Assembly: GCA_963971305.1 (NCBI GenBank)
Contig: OZ020303.1
Location: forward strand, 65,596,867 to 65,660,866
Reading direction: 5' to 3'
From: Arcuatula senhousia
Taxonomy: Eukaryota > Mollusca > Bivalvia > Mytilida > Mytilidae
Length of the DNA stretch: 64,000 nucleotides
The translations under genes and the position numbers were made by a program. Each line of letters begins with the position of its first letter. The stretch's first letter is position 1. The notes beneath the pieces were generated by a model, which was not told the DNA's origin, ran no database searches, and saw nothing but the letters and a program-made list of their open reading frames with translations. Below, piece by piece: positions 35,061 to 47,898 of the stretch.

Positions 35061-36190
35061 TTGGTGTCTTTATGTTGTGATTTTCATAGTCAAAAGTAAG
35101 AAAAAATTCTGGTTTTTTTAAGCAGATACATATTAACACCAGAAGGAAAAAGTAATAGTATTTGTATTTACATGTATCTGAATGGCACAACTTTATAGCT
35201 TGTTAATTAATTCAATTCGATTTCCTAATGTTACATCATTAAATGAATAACTTTATTCTAAACAGCATTTATTGACTACTGCTGTGTTATTTGAGCAATA
35301 AGCAAAACATTCAAGAGCCCAGGTTTCAATATGGAATGTCAGATATTAGATATTATAAACAAAATAATGAAGTCATCAAAATGTTTACATCTTTTTGATA
35401 ATTGTATAATCTTAAGCACAAATTTAGTTCATGTTTAGATGTACTTTAAGTTGAGCTAAAATTTCAGATTCATTGATCAAATTAAATTATCATCATTTAA
35501 CATGTTTGTGCAGTTCTTGTAGCAAAACGCTATTGTTAAATAGTTTCAAAGTACTCAGATTTTAATAAAGATTCAAATCAAAAATAAATTGGAATGCTTG
35601 TGTCTGCTTTTTGCTTGGAAGTCAAGGACTTCCAAAGTATAGTACATGTAATTAATGGATTTCGGAGTTTTGCGTTTTTTCTCGAGACCGACGTACAACC
35701 TATTCTATTGTGCATTCGCTCTCCGGTAGAAGTGTGTTTATTTTTGTGTTCAAAGTGCTTTCCTATCTATGTTAGTATATTACCCCTTATTATTACTTGA
35801 TTTGTTTATCTATTTGGTTTTAAATGATGATATAGTATTTGCTATATTTTTCATAACCTTTTAAAAACTATGTTTTGTGTATCAAGTGACTTAAGTCACC
35901 TGTGCGATGGGGAAACATATTTTAGCGGGAATATACAAATTATAGAAATTAAAACCATCAATGCTTTATATAAAAGCTGAGATAATTAAACTAATGATTT
36001 TACTCTGATAGAAGTTACTGAAAAATAAATGTAGTTATATCAATTTCATATCATTGTAAGAAAGCGTGGTTCATACATAAATATAGATATATTTAAATTC
36101 AGTACTTGCCTTCTTAAGTTATCAACCACAACACAAATCGCTTGCCTTTGTTCAAATTTGACTTCCAAGTACACAGTACCGTTGATTTTT
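35061..36190. other. Nothing recognised
   Basis: AT-rich. A 68-codon frame at 35594-35800 is unsupported. Confidence 0.45.
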
Positions 36191-37093
36191 GTCTCGCCTG
36201 CGAAGCAGAGCGGGACATAGGTGTTACTTTACCGACGGCGGCGGCGTTAACTTTTTGGAAAAGTTTTATGAGCACCTCCATATCTCAAGAACTATAAGTC
36301 CTAGGTTGATGAAACTTGGTATGCATATGCCCCAGTAGTAGCTTAGCACAGTTGCATCCCCATCTTTTGACCTTGACCTTGATTTTCCGGTTGAGTGACT
36401 TTGACAATTTTCAATACATATAATAGCAATGGAAAAGTTTTGCGAGCACCTCCATATCTCAAGAACTATAGGTCCTAGGTTGATGAAACTTGGTATGCAT
36501 ATTCCCCAGTAGTAGCTTAGCACAGTTGCGTCCCTATCTTTTGACGTTGACCTTGATTTTCCAGTTGAGTGACTTTGACAATTTTCAATACATACAATAG
36601 CAATGGAAAAGTTTTGCGAGCACCTCAATATCTCAAGAACTATAGGTCCTAGGCTGATGAAACTTGGTATGCATATGCCCCAGTAGTAGCTTAGCACAGC
36701 TGCATCCCCATCTTTTGACCTTGACCTTGATTTTTTGGTTGAGTGACTTTGACAATTTTCTATACATGTACATATAATAGCAATGGAAAAGTTTTGCGAG
36801 CACCTCCATACCTCAAGAACTATAAGTCCTAGGTTGATGAAACTTGGTATGCATGTGCCCCAGTAGTAGCTTAGCACAGTTACATCCCCATCTTTTTACC
36901 TTGACCTTGATTTTCCAGTTGAGTGACTTTGATTATTTTTATTGGATATATTTGCAATGTTTAAGTTCTTTAAACATCTTTTGATCTCAGAAACTGAAAA
37001 TCCATGTAAATTCAAAATATAGTGGAAGTAAGAAAGAATTATTGTTTCTGATGGTGCCGGCAGGCGAGACATACTTTAGTGTTAACTCTTGTT
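36191..37093 (+). mobile_element. HINE family C, full length (four units)
   Basis: GTCTCGCCTGC (36191-36201) is inversely repeated as GCAGGCGAGAC (37060-37070). Four units of about 178 bp contain CACCTCCATATCTCAAGAAC and ACTTGGTATGCATATGCCCC. The end is CTTG (37088-37091) after a weak AGTGTTAACT palindrome. The 203-codon minus frame across the repeats is an artefact of periodicity. Confidence 0.82.
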
Positions 37094-38437
37094 ATTTCAA
37101 TATTTTTCTACAAGATCGTGGTTACCAATCTGTATATTGGTAACTGATTTTTTCTTAGGTATAACAATGAGTTGTGGCTAAATTATCTCAATTCTGAGTC
37201 ATGTACATGAATCATAATAGAAGTATAACTTTGAAAAAAAGATGTTTCTATACAGATATAATAGAAATAATTGGTTTTTTTTTTATTATGGTATGGTGAT
37301 GAAAAAAAAGACCACAGAATATTCACCCTTGACCAAATGGTACTTAGTCGTACAGTATTTGTCCAAAAACAAATGAAATACTTGACCAGAAAAACAAATG
37401 AATATTTTATTCATCACAACAATTGAAAAATGAACTGACGTCAGCTTTTGTCCATATAATCAACACCCTCTGTCTGAAGTCTTTTTTATGATGTTTTCAT
37501 CTTATTGACCAAAACACAAAATCAAATAATTGAAAGAAATTAGATTCAATAAAAGTGAGAACTATATTTGGTAGAGATCTCTGACCGCTTTGTTAATATA
37601 AACAATTTGTTCAATTATTGCTCAATTTTCCCTATTTGTTTATCGTTTACATATGTAACTGTGAGTGGTTTTAGATTAGAACTGACCAGCTAAGTTAATT
37701 ATCTCCCTTGTATGAGTGAGTGTTCAATAATGGGTTGTCTTCAATGTGTTGGATATGTCATTTTGTGGCATAAGTTATGAACTGCTGAGTAAAGGTTAAC
37801 TTATGGAAACCTAAATTAGTTTTCTCTTCTATGTAGATCTTTTGATTTGAGTGTTGACCAAAAGGGTTGGTCAGATTTTGAATATACCACCTAAGTTGAT
37901 GAACCAATAAAATATATTTAATATAAATGCAAAATATTGGTAAAGCACTTACTCAACTACAGAATTGTATCTTGTTTTAAGTGATGCATTATATCCCACT
38001 TAATATATAACTCATTTTGTACTTTTAAATCTTTGCAATGTGATGATTTACTTCCATTGAGGCTAAATTGGAAATTTATGAACTCTCCTTAAGGGAAACT
38101 TTATTCAATCTTTAGTATTCTTCCTGTTGTGTTTCTCATCATCAGAAACAAATGTTTTCTCTTCGAATTAATCAAATTTACAAGACATTCTAACTCCATA
38201 ATAGCTCAGTTTGCAGATTTTACGACATCTTTAATTGAAATATATGATAATTTGTAAAAGGAAGTATTTGTGTTATATTTCTATAAAAGTCAGTTGCTTC
38301 TTCCAATAAAGTAAAATGAAGATTGAAGCTTTTGAAAATATAAGGTATGTATAAATGTTATCAGTCTTGATTTACAATAAATTTCTATCAGTTTTGAAAA
38401 AAGAAGGATGAAACCATTTTAAAAGACATTATCCTTT
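37094..38437. other. AT-rich, nothing recognised
   Basis: No frames, RNA genes or repeats were supported. Confidence 0.5.
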
Positions 38438-39227
38438 TTATGCCCCATCTACCAAAGTAGAGGGGCATATAGTGTTCGGGTCTGTTCGTCCATCCGTCCA
38501 TCCGTACGTCCATCCGTCGTTTGTCCGACCTAAATCCTCATATTTTCATATTCCCATATACTGACAAATGCCAAATCAATCATGTTGGTATGGTAGTTGC
38601 ACCTAGTGATGCTAAGCACAATGCATGTTTCGAATGCTGGATGTGACCTATATTTTTCACATGAATGACCACTTACAGAAAAATGGTTAAAGTCTATTCC
38701 CACTTACTGACAAATGCCACATCAATTATATTGATAATTGGTAGATGTACCTTGTGATGCTTAGCACAATGCATGCTTCGGATGCTGGCTGTGACCTATA
38801 ATTTCTATTTCCTCCTTTCGTCTGTCCGTCCTTCCGTCCATCACACTTTAGTTTTCCACACTTTTTTTCGACATCCTTGCATATATTCAAAAGATTATTA
38901 GTATGTGAGTCTACCATGATGAGTTACAGGTCAAGTTTGAGTTTCATTCCGGTCCACTGATTTTGACCTAAATTACGGCCCTTGGACTTAGCAAATTTTG
39001 TAGAAATAACAGTTTTCCGCACTTTTTTTGGACATCCCTGCATATATTCAAAAGATTTTTAGTATGTGAGTCTACCATGATGAGTTACAGGTCAAGTTTC
39101 AGTTTCATTCCGGTCCACTGATTTTGACCTAAATTATGGCCCTTTGACTTAGCAAATTTTGTAAAAATAACAGTTTTATTTAATTTGCCAGCTGGACATC
39201 AGTGTCATCTTGACACATTTCCTTGTT
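38438..39227 (+). mobile_element. HINE family F, apparently chimeric
   Basis: The 5' hairpin ATGCCCC ... GGGGCAT is followed by CCATCCGTCCATCCGTACG and two units with GACAAATGCCAMATCAAT. A second simple-sequence tract (GTCTGTCCGTCCTTCCGTCC, 38820-38839) then leads into two different units with GATGAGTTACAGGTCAAGTT. The 3' end has GCCAGCTGGAC, hairpin GTGTCA-TCT-TGACAC (39202-39216) and CTTG (39222-39225). The 3' terminus does not mirror the 5' terminus, so two elements seem joined. Confidence 0.7.
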
Positions 39228-39836
39228 TAAATCTATTATGATAAAGTTATAAGCAGCTTATTTTTTTCCTTTAACACAATTCCCCTAAAACTGCCTCGAA
39301 AAATCTGTTCCTTATTTTGATGCAGTCCACTCCTAATCATTAATAAAACATCTAAGTTAGTTAGACATTGACAGAGTAAACATATGATGGATAGGACTAA
39401 GCTATGGAAGTAATAAGACAGAAAAATTCTGTAAATATACTGGTAATTGACAAATTGCCATTGATTAAGTTATTCATCACGTCAATTAAGATGAAAATGA
39501 AGATGGTTCATATAAGGTTCAGTCCTTGAGTCTGGTGTCATGTCTTTAAACGGGATGAGTTATCAATTTTTGTCTAAGAGTCTTTGTCAGAGCTTTTTTA
39601 AGCCTCATGTTAAAGAAATTTGTACTGTTGGTAGTCACTATAGCTGTTTGCACAGAACAGAATTGCTTATATAATAATTTTGGTTCCTCCACATTGAAAG
39701 AAGGAAAGAAGTGTTAGATTAAAATGGGTTAAGTCCTTCAGCAAATAACAATGATAATGATAAAGCTTAGTTTCATAGAAAATTTATTTTCAGTGTTCAA
39801 TTCTTTATTCAAAGCTCTATAATAAAAGCAGTTTTT
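39228..39836. other. Nothing recognised
   Basis: AT-rich spacer between two HINEs. Confidence 0.45.
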
Positions 39837-40110
39837 GTCCCTGGCCACAACGCGTAGCGGGGACATAGAAATGCCTAGTGTCTGTCGGACCCTGCGTGCG
39901 TCCGTCCATCATACTTTTTTTCATTACAGATTTCTCAGCTACTATTAATCCTAGGCTTTTGATATTTGGTATGGAGCTTCAGGAAGGGGTCTTATATGGT
40001 GGGATGCATTGCCAGATCTGTCGCTTATCTACTTCCTGTTTAGCAAGTGGACTTCAAATTTTTTACGCTCTGCTTGGGGCTCAGAAATTCCATGGTTATA
40101 TTACATGTAG
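39837..40110 (+). mobile_element. HINE family E, 3'-truncated single unit
   Basis: A GTCCCTGGCC ... GCGGGGAC hairpin, a CGTGCGTCCGTCC tract and one unit ending CTACTTCCTGTTTAGC. The 3' sub-terminal repeat and stem-loop are absent. The end position is approximate. Confidence 0.6.
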
Positions 40111-40439
40111 TTATAGAAAGTCAAAGGACTGATTTAAAAACGATTTAAAGACCATTGCGCTCTTCAATTTTTCCGGTATGTGTTCCTTGTATTGTCTCGT
40201 CTTCAATGGACATTTGAGATTGATTCTCCAAGTTTGGTAGTTTTGTTATTACCTTTATTTAACCTTCATGAACTCGCAAAAGCTCTTTTGATTATAAATA
40301 TCACTTATATCTTTACATCACATCTATTCTTGTACAGCAATTGTCTTTTTTTTCATTTCTCATTATTTCTCATCACAATAAATTTTACCATTTTATGTCA
40401 TTTTCGATATTAACATTGTGGTCTCGTTTCCCAAGCAAG

Positions 40440-43200
40440 TCATTTTTCTGATTATGGATATTAAATTATCATTGTCTATCATCTTCTCTCAATGAAGATC
40501 AGTTTTATGACAACCCTATAAAGGCATAGAAATTGTATCATTGGATCATGCTCTTGACAGGGCTGGTAAAAGGACCCTGATAGTACAGATAGTCTTAATC
40601 TTTGACTGAGTTGTCTATTTTCTAAATATTTTGGTCCTGGAATTAAATGCCATAAACAAAAATATTTTTCATTAGGTCAAATCTTCTTATGCAAGGTATG
40701 CATAATTTTGTGTTGACAATTAATATTTTTTTCATATATTACAACTGCATGTTCTTTACCTTGCCTACAAGTAGTGGTATGGCAGTAGTATAGCAGGTAA
40801 TCTGATTCCATATAGCGGATTATTTTAGCAAGTTGCAAATTTTGAAAGTTGAATCCAAAAAGCGGGGGCCTGTATTTTAGCAGTCTAAATTTTTGGCATT
40901 TCAGAACCTACAATTGCGTAAATATATAATAATATGGACTAAAATTAGACCACCTTTAACCTTTAATTTTAGCGATTCCTCAATCCTCATGAATATATAT
41001 AAAGCAAAAATTAAAACCTTGCAAAAAGTTCCCACTATAGGCTACTTCTGGGGCTTTAAGTTGGCAATTGGTCTAGGTCACTGATTTTTGAAATACAACA
41101 CTTTCAATCTGGCTAGTCACTGCTAAATGACATGTTATCTTAAAATGGTCATGTTATGGTAAAAATTAACAGAAAGTGCTTATGAAATGATCTTTTAATT
41201 CCTCTTGGAATAATATCTGAAAAGTGACATCATATTGTTCTACAATGTAATCTTCAGATCTGACTCTTTTAAGGAATTGGAGAAGACAGAAGATAGATTG
41301 ATTTCATGATCTTTTTTACCATAGGGCATTGAGAAAAAGACTCATTTACAAAAATGTCATTTGGTTTATCTTTGTTAATGACCATTTTGGGAAAACAGCA
41401 TTTGCTTATTGACTCTTGAATACCTAATCTTTATTTTCGATATAGTTATTGTCCCCCGCCGCAACGCGGAGCGGGGACTTGGAAATGCCGGTGTCCGTCC
41501 GTCCGTGCGTCCATCCGTGCGTCCGTGCGTCCGTCACACTTTTTTTCGTAACACTTTTCTCAGTAACTACTAATCCTAGGGTTCTGAAATTTTGTATGCA
41601 GACTCCTATAGGGGTCCTCTAAGGTGTAAGTGATTTTCAGGTCAGTCTGACATCTACTTCCTGTTTAACGACTTAGTCATTTTTTCTCCCATAGGCTCAA
41701 TGGTAAATTTTTCGTAACACTTTTCTCAGTAACTACTAATCATAGGGTTCTGAAATTTTGTATGCAGACTCCTATAGGGGTCCCCCAAGGTGTAAGTGAT
41801 TTTCAGGTCAGTCTGACATCTACTTCCTGTTTAACGACTTAGTCATTTCTCCTCCCATAGGCTCAATGGTAAATTTTTCGTAACACTTTTCTCAGTAACT
41901 ACTTATCCTAGGGTTCTGAAATTTTGTATGCAGACTCCTATAGGGGTCCCCTAAGGTGTAAGTGATTTTCAGGTCAGTCTGACATCTACTTCCTGTTTAA
42001 CGACTTAGTCATTTTTTCTCCCATAGGCTCAATGGTAAATTTTTCGTAACACTTTTCTCAGTAACTACTAATCCTAGGGTTCTGAAATTTTGTATGCAGA
42101 CTCCTATAGGGGTCCCCCAAGGTGTAAGTGATTTTCAGGTCAGTCTGACATCTACTTCCTGTTTAACGACTTAGCCATTTCTTCTCCCATAGGCTCAATG
42201 GTAAATTTTTCGTAACACTTTTCTCAGTAACTACTAAACCTAGGGTTCTGAAATTTTGTATGCAGACTCCTATAGGGGTCCCCCAAGGTGTAAGTGATTT
42301 TCAGGTCAGTTTGACATCTACTTCCTGTTTAACGACTTAGTCATTTTTTCTCCCATAGGCTCAATGGTAAATTTTTCGTAACACTTTTCTCAGTAACTAC
42401 TAATCCTAGGGTTCTGAAATTTTGTATGCAGACTCCTATAGGGGTCCCCCAAGGTGTAAGTGATTTTCAGGTCAGTCTGACATCTACTTCCTGTTTAACG
42501 ACTTAGTCATTTTTTCTCCCATAGGCTCAATGGTAAATTTTTCGTAACACTTTTCTCAGTAACTACTAATCCTAGGGTTCTGAAATTTTGTATGCAGACT
42601 CCTATAGGGGTCCCCTAAGGTGTAAGTGATTTTCAGGTCAGTCTGACATCTACTTCCTGTTTAACGACTTAGTCATTTTTTCTCCCATAGAACACATTAT
42701 TATTGGAGTTATGCCCCTTCAACAATATAACGTTCAACGGGCGGGGGACCTGGAATCTGTTCTTGTCTACCTAATTATGGCAAAAGATGGTCATCATGAA
42801 GGAACTTTCCAAGATGAAAAAAGAGATATATATTTTTTAATCTTGATTGAATCTGAAAATGAACTGTTTTAGTCCATAAACATTTGTCCTACAAACAATT
42901 GTTGGTTTACTTTTTGATAGATATCATTAGATATCTCATGGTAAAACTTCTAGTATAAAATCAGTATGCATTGTCATGATAAACTTGATCCTAGGACAGC
43001 AAATTTTGAAAGAAATTAGACTCAAAGCACCTTAATTATGTCTAGCGGAAAATATAGTAATCCTTATTTTTCACAAAAATCAAGAACATGAAACAGAAGC
43101 AGACCTGACTGAGACTTACAGATTTGTTTCCTCTTAATGGTCTCATGTCATGCCATTACATCTCAGGGGATTTGTACATGACAGGGTTAATTTAATATTT
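40440..43200. repeat. Ancient segmental duplication, unit 1
   Basis: Shares with later units TATCATTGTCTATCATCTTC (about 40455), a CATTTACAAAAATGTCAT-type block (about 41343) and a CATTACATCTCA-type block (about 43157). Matching blocks lie at about 44.5-45.6 kb and 52.8-54.7 kb. HINE family E (41451-42767) interrupts this unit only. Confidence 0.6.
41451..42767 (+). mobile_element. HINE family E, full length (seven units)
   Basis: GTCCCCCGC at 41451 and inverse GCGGGGGAC at 42741-42749. A 5' hairpin ends in GCGGGGAC, then CCGTCCGTCCGTGCGTCC. Seven near-identical 165-bp units carry TAACACTTTTCTCAGTAACT and CTACTTCCTGTTTAACGAC. The end is CTTG (42762-42765). High unit identity suggests recent expansion or homogenisation. 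Confidence 0.85.
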
Positions 43201-43560
43201 AGCTTTGTGACTTTTTATTTTACATTCTATTTTATTGTTTTCATCAAAGTCAACTTACGAGTTTGGGACTTTTTTGTTTTGTAAATACTGTTGATAGATT
43301 TGAAAATTTCAATCAAGTTAGAGTCCTTCCTAAAACTTCTACATGTAGTACATTTGATATTTTGTATATTTTTACCGTTACAGTTGTTTTCCAAAAACTG
43401 ACATATTTGATTTTAGAGATTGATATTCTAATTGTTTACAGTGTGATTTCAGCTCTAAACTTAAAGTATTCAAATATTTTAGGGATATATAAGACTAAAA
43501 CTAAATGAAATAGTTCAATTAGGAAGAAAAATCTGGATATTTGAGTTTTTATAGACTAAC

Positions 43561-43862
43561 CCCCTTCCAAATGTGACCATGGTTGACCATTTTTCACCTT
43601 AACTCCCTGCCAAAGTGACCATGGTTCACCATTGTTCACCATGGTTAACCTTGGTCAGCCACGGCCTAATAAACATAATAAACCATGGTTTTAAGAATTT
43701 TATTTATGGAACAACATGGATGAAAATGGTTTTACCATGATTAATAAACCATGCTTGACCATGGTTAATAAACCATGGTGAACCAGGGTCCATCAACCAA
43801 TGCTTGGCTATGGTCAACCATGGATAACCATGGCGTTCCATTTTATGAAAATGGTTAAAACA
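43561..43862. repeat. Degenerate ACCATGGTTGACCATGG repeat cluster
   Basis: About 300 bp made of imperfect copies of the self-complementary CCATGGTT/AACCATGG motif joined by GACC, CACC or AATAAA. It can fold in many ways. No coding capacity. Confidence 0.75.
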
Positions 43863-43876
43863 TGGTAATGACACCT

Positions 43877-45612
43877 GGGCCCTGTTTTACTAAAGAACTT
43901 ACGACCTACGATTGGCTGTAGATTATAATGTCCTTATGATTGATCCTATCTTGGCAAACACTTTGAATTCATTGCATTTCCTAAACATATATGTTATGTA
44001 GGCAGCTTTGTATGTTGAACCATTTCTGTAAAATTATTATTGAGCCTTTTTTACCATCGTAAGATCCTCAAAGATGGTCTTAAAAAATACGCTTTTGGAT
44101 GGGTCTATTGTATAATGTATGATATTGAAAGACCTGTGAGAAAAATATTTCAACAGCTAATTGTTTGCTCTAGATAATTGCCAAGGGTATTGTGTTGTTT
44201 CAGTGTTTTCTCATTCGCTTCTGAAGATTATTATTTTCCCTACATTTGTTTGTTATTCTGTCAATTTCGTTTGTTTTTGGGATGAGATGGGGTTGATGAT
44301 TTTTTAACTTTACAAAATTCCCAAAACATGTATTTTGTTTGCAATTGTCTTATGAAAACAATAAGAATTCTAACATACATATTCTATGTTATATCAACTA
44401 GGGCAGTAACTTTGTTCTGGTCAAAACATCAGCATTGCAATTCTGTCTCCTTAAACTCCCAATCTTTCAGATTGTATATTATTAAGTTATCATTGTCTAT
44501 CATCTTCCCTCAATGGAGATCAGTTTTATGACAACCCTATAAAGGCATAGATTTTATCTTGTATCATTGGAATAAATATTGTTGTCCTTGACAGGGGTGA
44601 CTGTTGTCATCTGATTTCAGTTTTCTGTAGGTGGTATTGTTTCTGTGAAAGAGGGAGAGTACATCAGTATAAATCGATTCAGGTTGTTTTTCAGAGATGC
44701 AACTTTCAAATGTCTTAAAAGAACTTTATAAAACTTATTGAGTAAGGAAGAAGCCTATAAGCTATGAAGGTCAAGGACACAAGTTTGCAAGGCAGGAGAC
44801 TTTTATCCATGCCATTTTTCTAAGTGACATTGCATATGTTCTTTTGTATCTTTTTTCACATCTCTTACTTGGGAGTTGAATATCCCAGAAATGAGCTTGA
44901 TTTCATGTTCTTTTTACCACAGGGCAAAGAAAAGACTCATTTACAAAACCTCATTGAGGCAAATATCATTATTTATGGTCATTATGGGAAATACCAACAT
45001 TTTATGCCAAATCTTCTTTTTAATCAGGTAATCTTCTAAATAAAGGCAAATGATAACAGCCAGGGGGAGACAACAAAAAATAAATATATGTTTAACTTAC
45101 TTTATTATAGTAACTGAACAAAATTAACTTATAAGAAAAGTTTTCTATTAGCTTCAGTTGACAGTATATGTATAATTTTGTGTAAAAAATCTTATGTTCA
45201 CATTCGTTTTCATTTTATAAGAAGCAGAGGTACCAATGTGGCATCCGAATGTCAAAAGTCTGTAAGGGCAGAGACAAAACCAGTAAACACCAATAAGAAC
45301 GGGACAAAAACAGACAACATGCATATGTAAAACATTGAAACACAAAATAGCTGAATATCAATCAACCATTATAAAACCATTATAAAAAGCAATTATACTA
45401 TGTAGGACCATAATAATGTCTGGAAAGAAGAAAAAAACTTAGTTTTTCACAAGAATTTAGCAATTTACAGATACTTCTGATAGACTAAATGATTCAGACT
45501 AACAGAAAACAATAGGATTTCTGGTGTCATGACATTACATCTCATGGGGTTTTTTCTTGACTAATATGAACCATTATGTGTCTCTTAAAAATGTTTCATT
45601 TTGATTTACTAT
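43877..45612. repeat. Ancient segmental duplication, unit 2
   Basis: TTTCAACAGCTAATTGTTTG (44150), TTATCATTGTCTATCATCTT (44487) and CATGACATTACATCTCATGG (45531) match unit 3 (52190-54650) and in part units 1 and 4. The 71- and 67-codon frames here are not conserved between the copies. Confidence 0.6.
45226..45345 (-). repeat. Dispersed repeat R, copy 4 (partial)
   Basis: AGAGGTACCAATGTGGCATC, CGAATGTCAAAAGTCTGTAA and CAGTAAACACCAATAAGAAC match the minus orientation of copy 3. It is truncated before the CAGGAACTGC part. Confidence 0.65.
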
Positions 45613-46330
45613 TATGTTTATCCATGTTCATACCAGAATTAAGTACCTTCATATATGGATATTAGATTGCATATCATACTTGCACATCATCTTAAACTTA
45701 TATGCTGGAAACTATCAGATTGCACAAACTACATATAAAATAGATGCATTAGACTGCACATCTTTATGTAACTGTAGGTGTAAAAGGTTGCACAACTTCA
45801 TATGAATTTATAAGGTGTATTAGACTGCTATCTTGTGTAAATTTTATAAGTGTATCAGTTTCATGTCCCTGTATCAGTACCCTATGAACAGTATAAATTT
45901 ATTATTATACTATGACATTGTTTGCCCTTTTGGTACATCTTTGCTATTTCATTCCGCAATAGTTGAATATAAATGCAGCATGATATAAAACAAAATAAAA
46001 CATACATATTTATTATCTAATCTAACAAATGAACATAACCCATTACATCATAAACATTCTGACATAGTACATAGAAAATAAACTTCATTTAAACTTTAAA
46101 CTACACTTCTAAACTAAAACAAAATAATACTGTATCTAGTTTTTGGCTTCTTGGATGCTATTCATCCCTATAACCTATAAACCTAATCTAAGACTAATGA
46201 ACAACTATATACATTTATAAAATTAATAATCATCCTATTTTCTTTTTGCTTGCGGACGATCCTGACCAAGCAAGTTACGCTTCTAAGATGAGGGGAAAAA
46301 GATTGGCGACGGATGCCAGCCTGAACCGAA
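45613..46330. other. Left part of an insertion, no genes recognised
   Basis: This stretch has no counterpart in the other segmental duplication units and leads into the YR retroelement, so it probably holds its 3' untranslated or terminal sequence. Confidence 0.4.
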
Positions 46331-46353
46331 TCAGTAGTTCGGATGCTCGACTA

Positions 46354-46540
46354 TGAGTTGGCGGATGCTCAACTATTAAAGGAAAATATGAGTTGGCGGA
46401 TGCTCAACTATTTAAGTAAAATATGAGTTGGCGGATGCTCAACTATTTCAGTAAAATATGAGTTGGCGGATGCTCAACTATTTCAGTAAAAATATCATTA
46501 ATAAGGACTGTTTTAGTTGGCGGATGCTCAACTATTTAAG
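46354..46540 (-). repeat. Five-copy 35-bp hairpin repeat downstream of the YR retroelement
   Basis: Five copies of GAGTTGGCGGATGCTCAACT, the first four spaced 35 bp and the fifth about 55 bp on. Each can form an AGTTG/CAACT stem. On the coding (minus) strand they lie 3' of the recombinase frame, where Ngaro-type elements keep split direct repeats. A matching copy at the 5' side was not found. Confidence 0.75.
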
Positions 46541-46904
46541 TAAGCTACATAAGGTGGTAGAGACACGCCTCTACTTAACTAGAATTTTTTGACTTGACAA
46601 AACTGGCGGAAGATTCACGCCTTTACCTATCAACTATTACATAACACACTTATAATTGAAACTCCTACCCATTACATATATAAGTAAAAATATGATGTAT
46701 ACATGAATTGGGGGAAAAAATAATTTCTTGAAATTATGCACGCCAAATGAACGAATACATTTAAAGTATGAGTGAAGCCCCCAAGAAAAATACAGCATAA
46801 TATAAGATATAAGTAAAAATCACTACATAATAAACTCAGTAATAAAACTACTAAACTTGTGCACATATTATTACCCTTGACTAGACAACAAACTCACACT
46901 TCAT

Positions 46905-47438
46905 TTACTGACACATATCATTCTGAGCCATTTCAATAATTTTTTGATCAATTCTTATATAGCGCATGTAACAATCAGATGACCATCTACCCAGAGCTTT
47001 TATAATGTGGTCTTCAACTCCCGCTGCAGCTGCCGAGCTTGCAGCCCCAATTCTAAATGAATGACCTGAGTAGGCGCTTTCATCAAACCCTAATCGTCTT
47101 AAAATTTCTTTAAGATAATTGACAAAAATAGTGCGAGACAAAGGCACTGGTTCAAATTCATCTTTGATGAAAAGTGGAGAGGTAGCTATACATGTAGATA
47201 CTGCTTTAGATTTGTATCTTAATTGCAAATATTGTGACATCTCCTTAACTGGTTGAAAATAAGCATTCTCAAAAATCTTAACTTCTACGCCTTTGTTGAA
47301 GGGGTCACATTTGGATGATTGTAAAAACACTGAAAAATAGCTTCCTGATGAATGAATACTTATATTCCTTATAGCAAGAATTGAGGCTGATAATAGATGG
47401 CCCATTGTATGTAAACTCTCCACATCGAAGAAAACCAA
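46905..47438 (-). pseudogene. YR of Ngaro-like element, C-terminal catalytic part
   Basis: A 177-codon frame carrying the His-x-x-Arg box HSFR, the downstream Trp in GRWSSD and the Tyr nucleophile in CYMRYIRI. These form the second half of an integrase-type catalytic domain. The first catalytic Arg lies in the overlapping upstream frame (47305-47847), so one frameshift near 47,400 separates the two halves. The first residues of this frame (before about HLLSASIL) are out-of-phase sequence. It would have integrated the element's DNA circle; it is broken here. Confidence 0.75.
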
Positions 47439-47847
47439 AAAAGGCTAACTTGAAAGCACATTTTAACATAGAATCTAAAAATGGGGTGAAAAGACCTTTA
47501 TCTAACAATGTACACATCTGACTTAAAACTGAAGCCGTAATTGGCATTCTTTTATTAGATACATTACTTTGCAGTTTCTTTACCCCTCTTAAAATATAAT
47601 CTAATTGCGCTGATGATTGCAGAGGATCATACTGATTATAACGAAGATAATGATAACGAATGCCTGCTAAATACAACTGAATCGTATCATGCTTCAATTT
47701 TAATACATTTTTACAATGCGTTACAAAATACACAAAGTGCTCCTCTGTAACATGAGGAAAAGCTCTAGAGTCGTTAGACCTTCTTTCTTTGACTAATTGG
47801 TTTATACTTAAAAAATTAATAAAGCAAGAAATACCAGTTTTATACAC
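47305..47847 (-). pseudogene. YR of Ngaro-like element, N-terminal part
   Basis: A 180-codon frame with the helical core-binding half (GIRYHYLRY, LRGVKKLQ) and the first catalytic Arg in FGFLRCGEFT. The C-terminal portion after about residue 150 is out-of-frame. It lies in the same phase as the RT frame upstream, separated from it by TGA and TAG codons around 47,885-47,898. RT and YR may once have been continuous. Confidence 0.72.
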
Positions 47848-47898
47848 CTGAAGAGTGCTACTACATAAAAACGTCCCACAATTCAGCTACTTGAGAAG

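Noticed and set aside
36266..36877. 203-codon minus-strand frame with repeated YYWGICIPSFI blocks
   Set aside because: It is a translation of the four tandem units of HINE family C and has no independent start context or homology.
43877..44110. Palindromic MITE starting GGGCCCTGTTTTACTAAAG
   Set aside because: The start resembles the MITE at 51.87 kb, but no inverse right end could be found.
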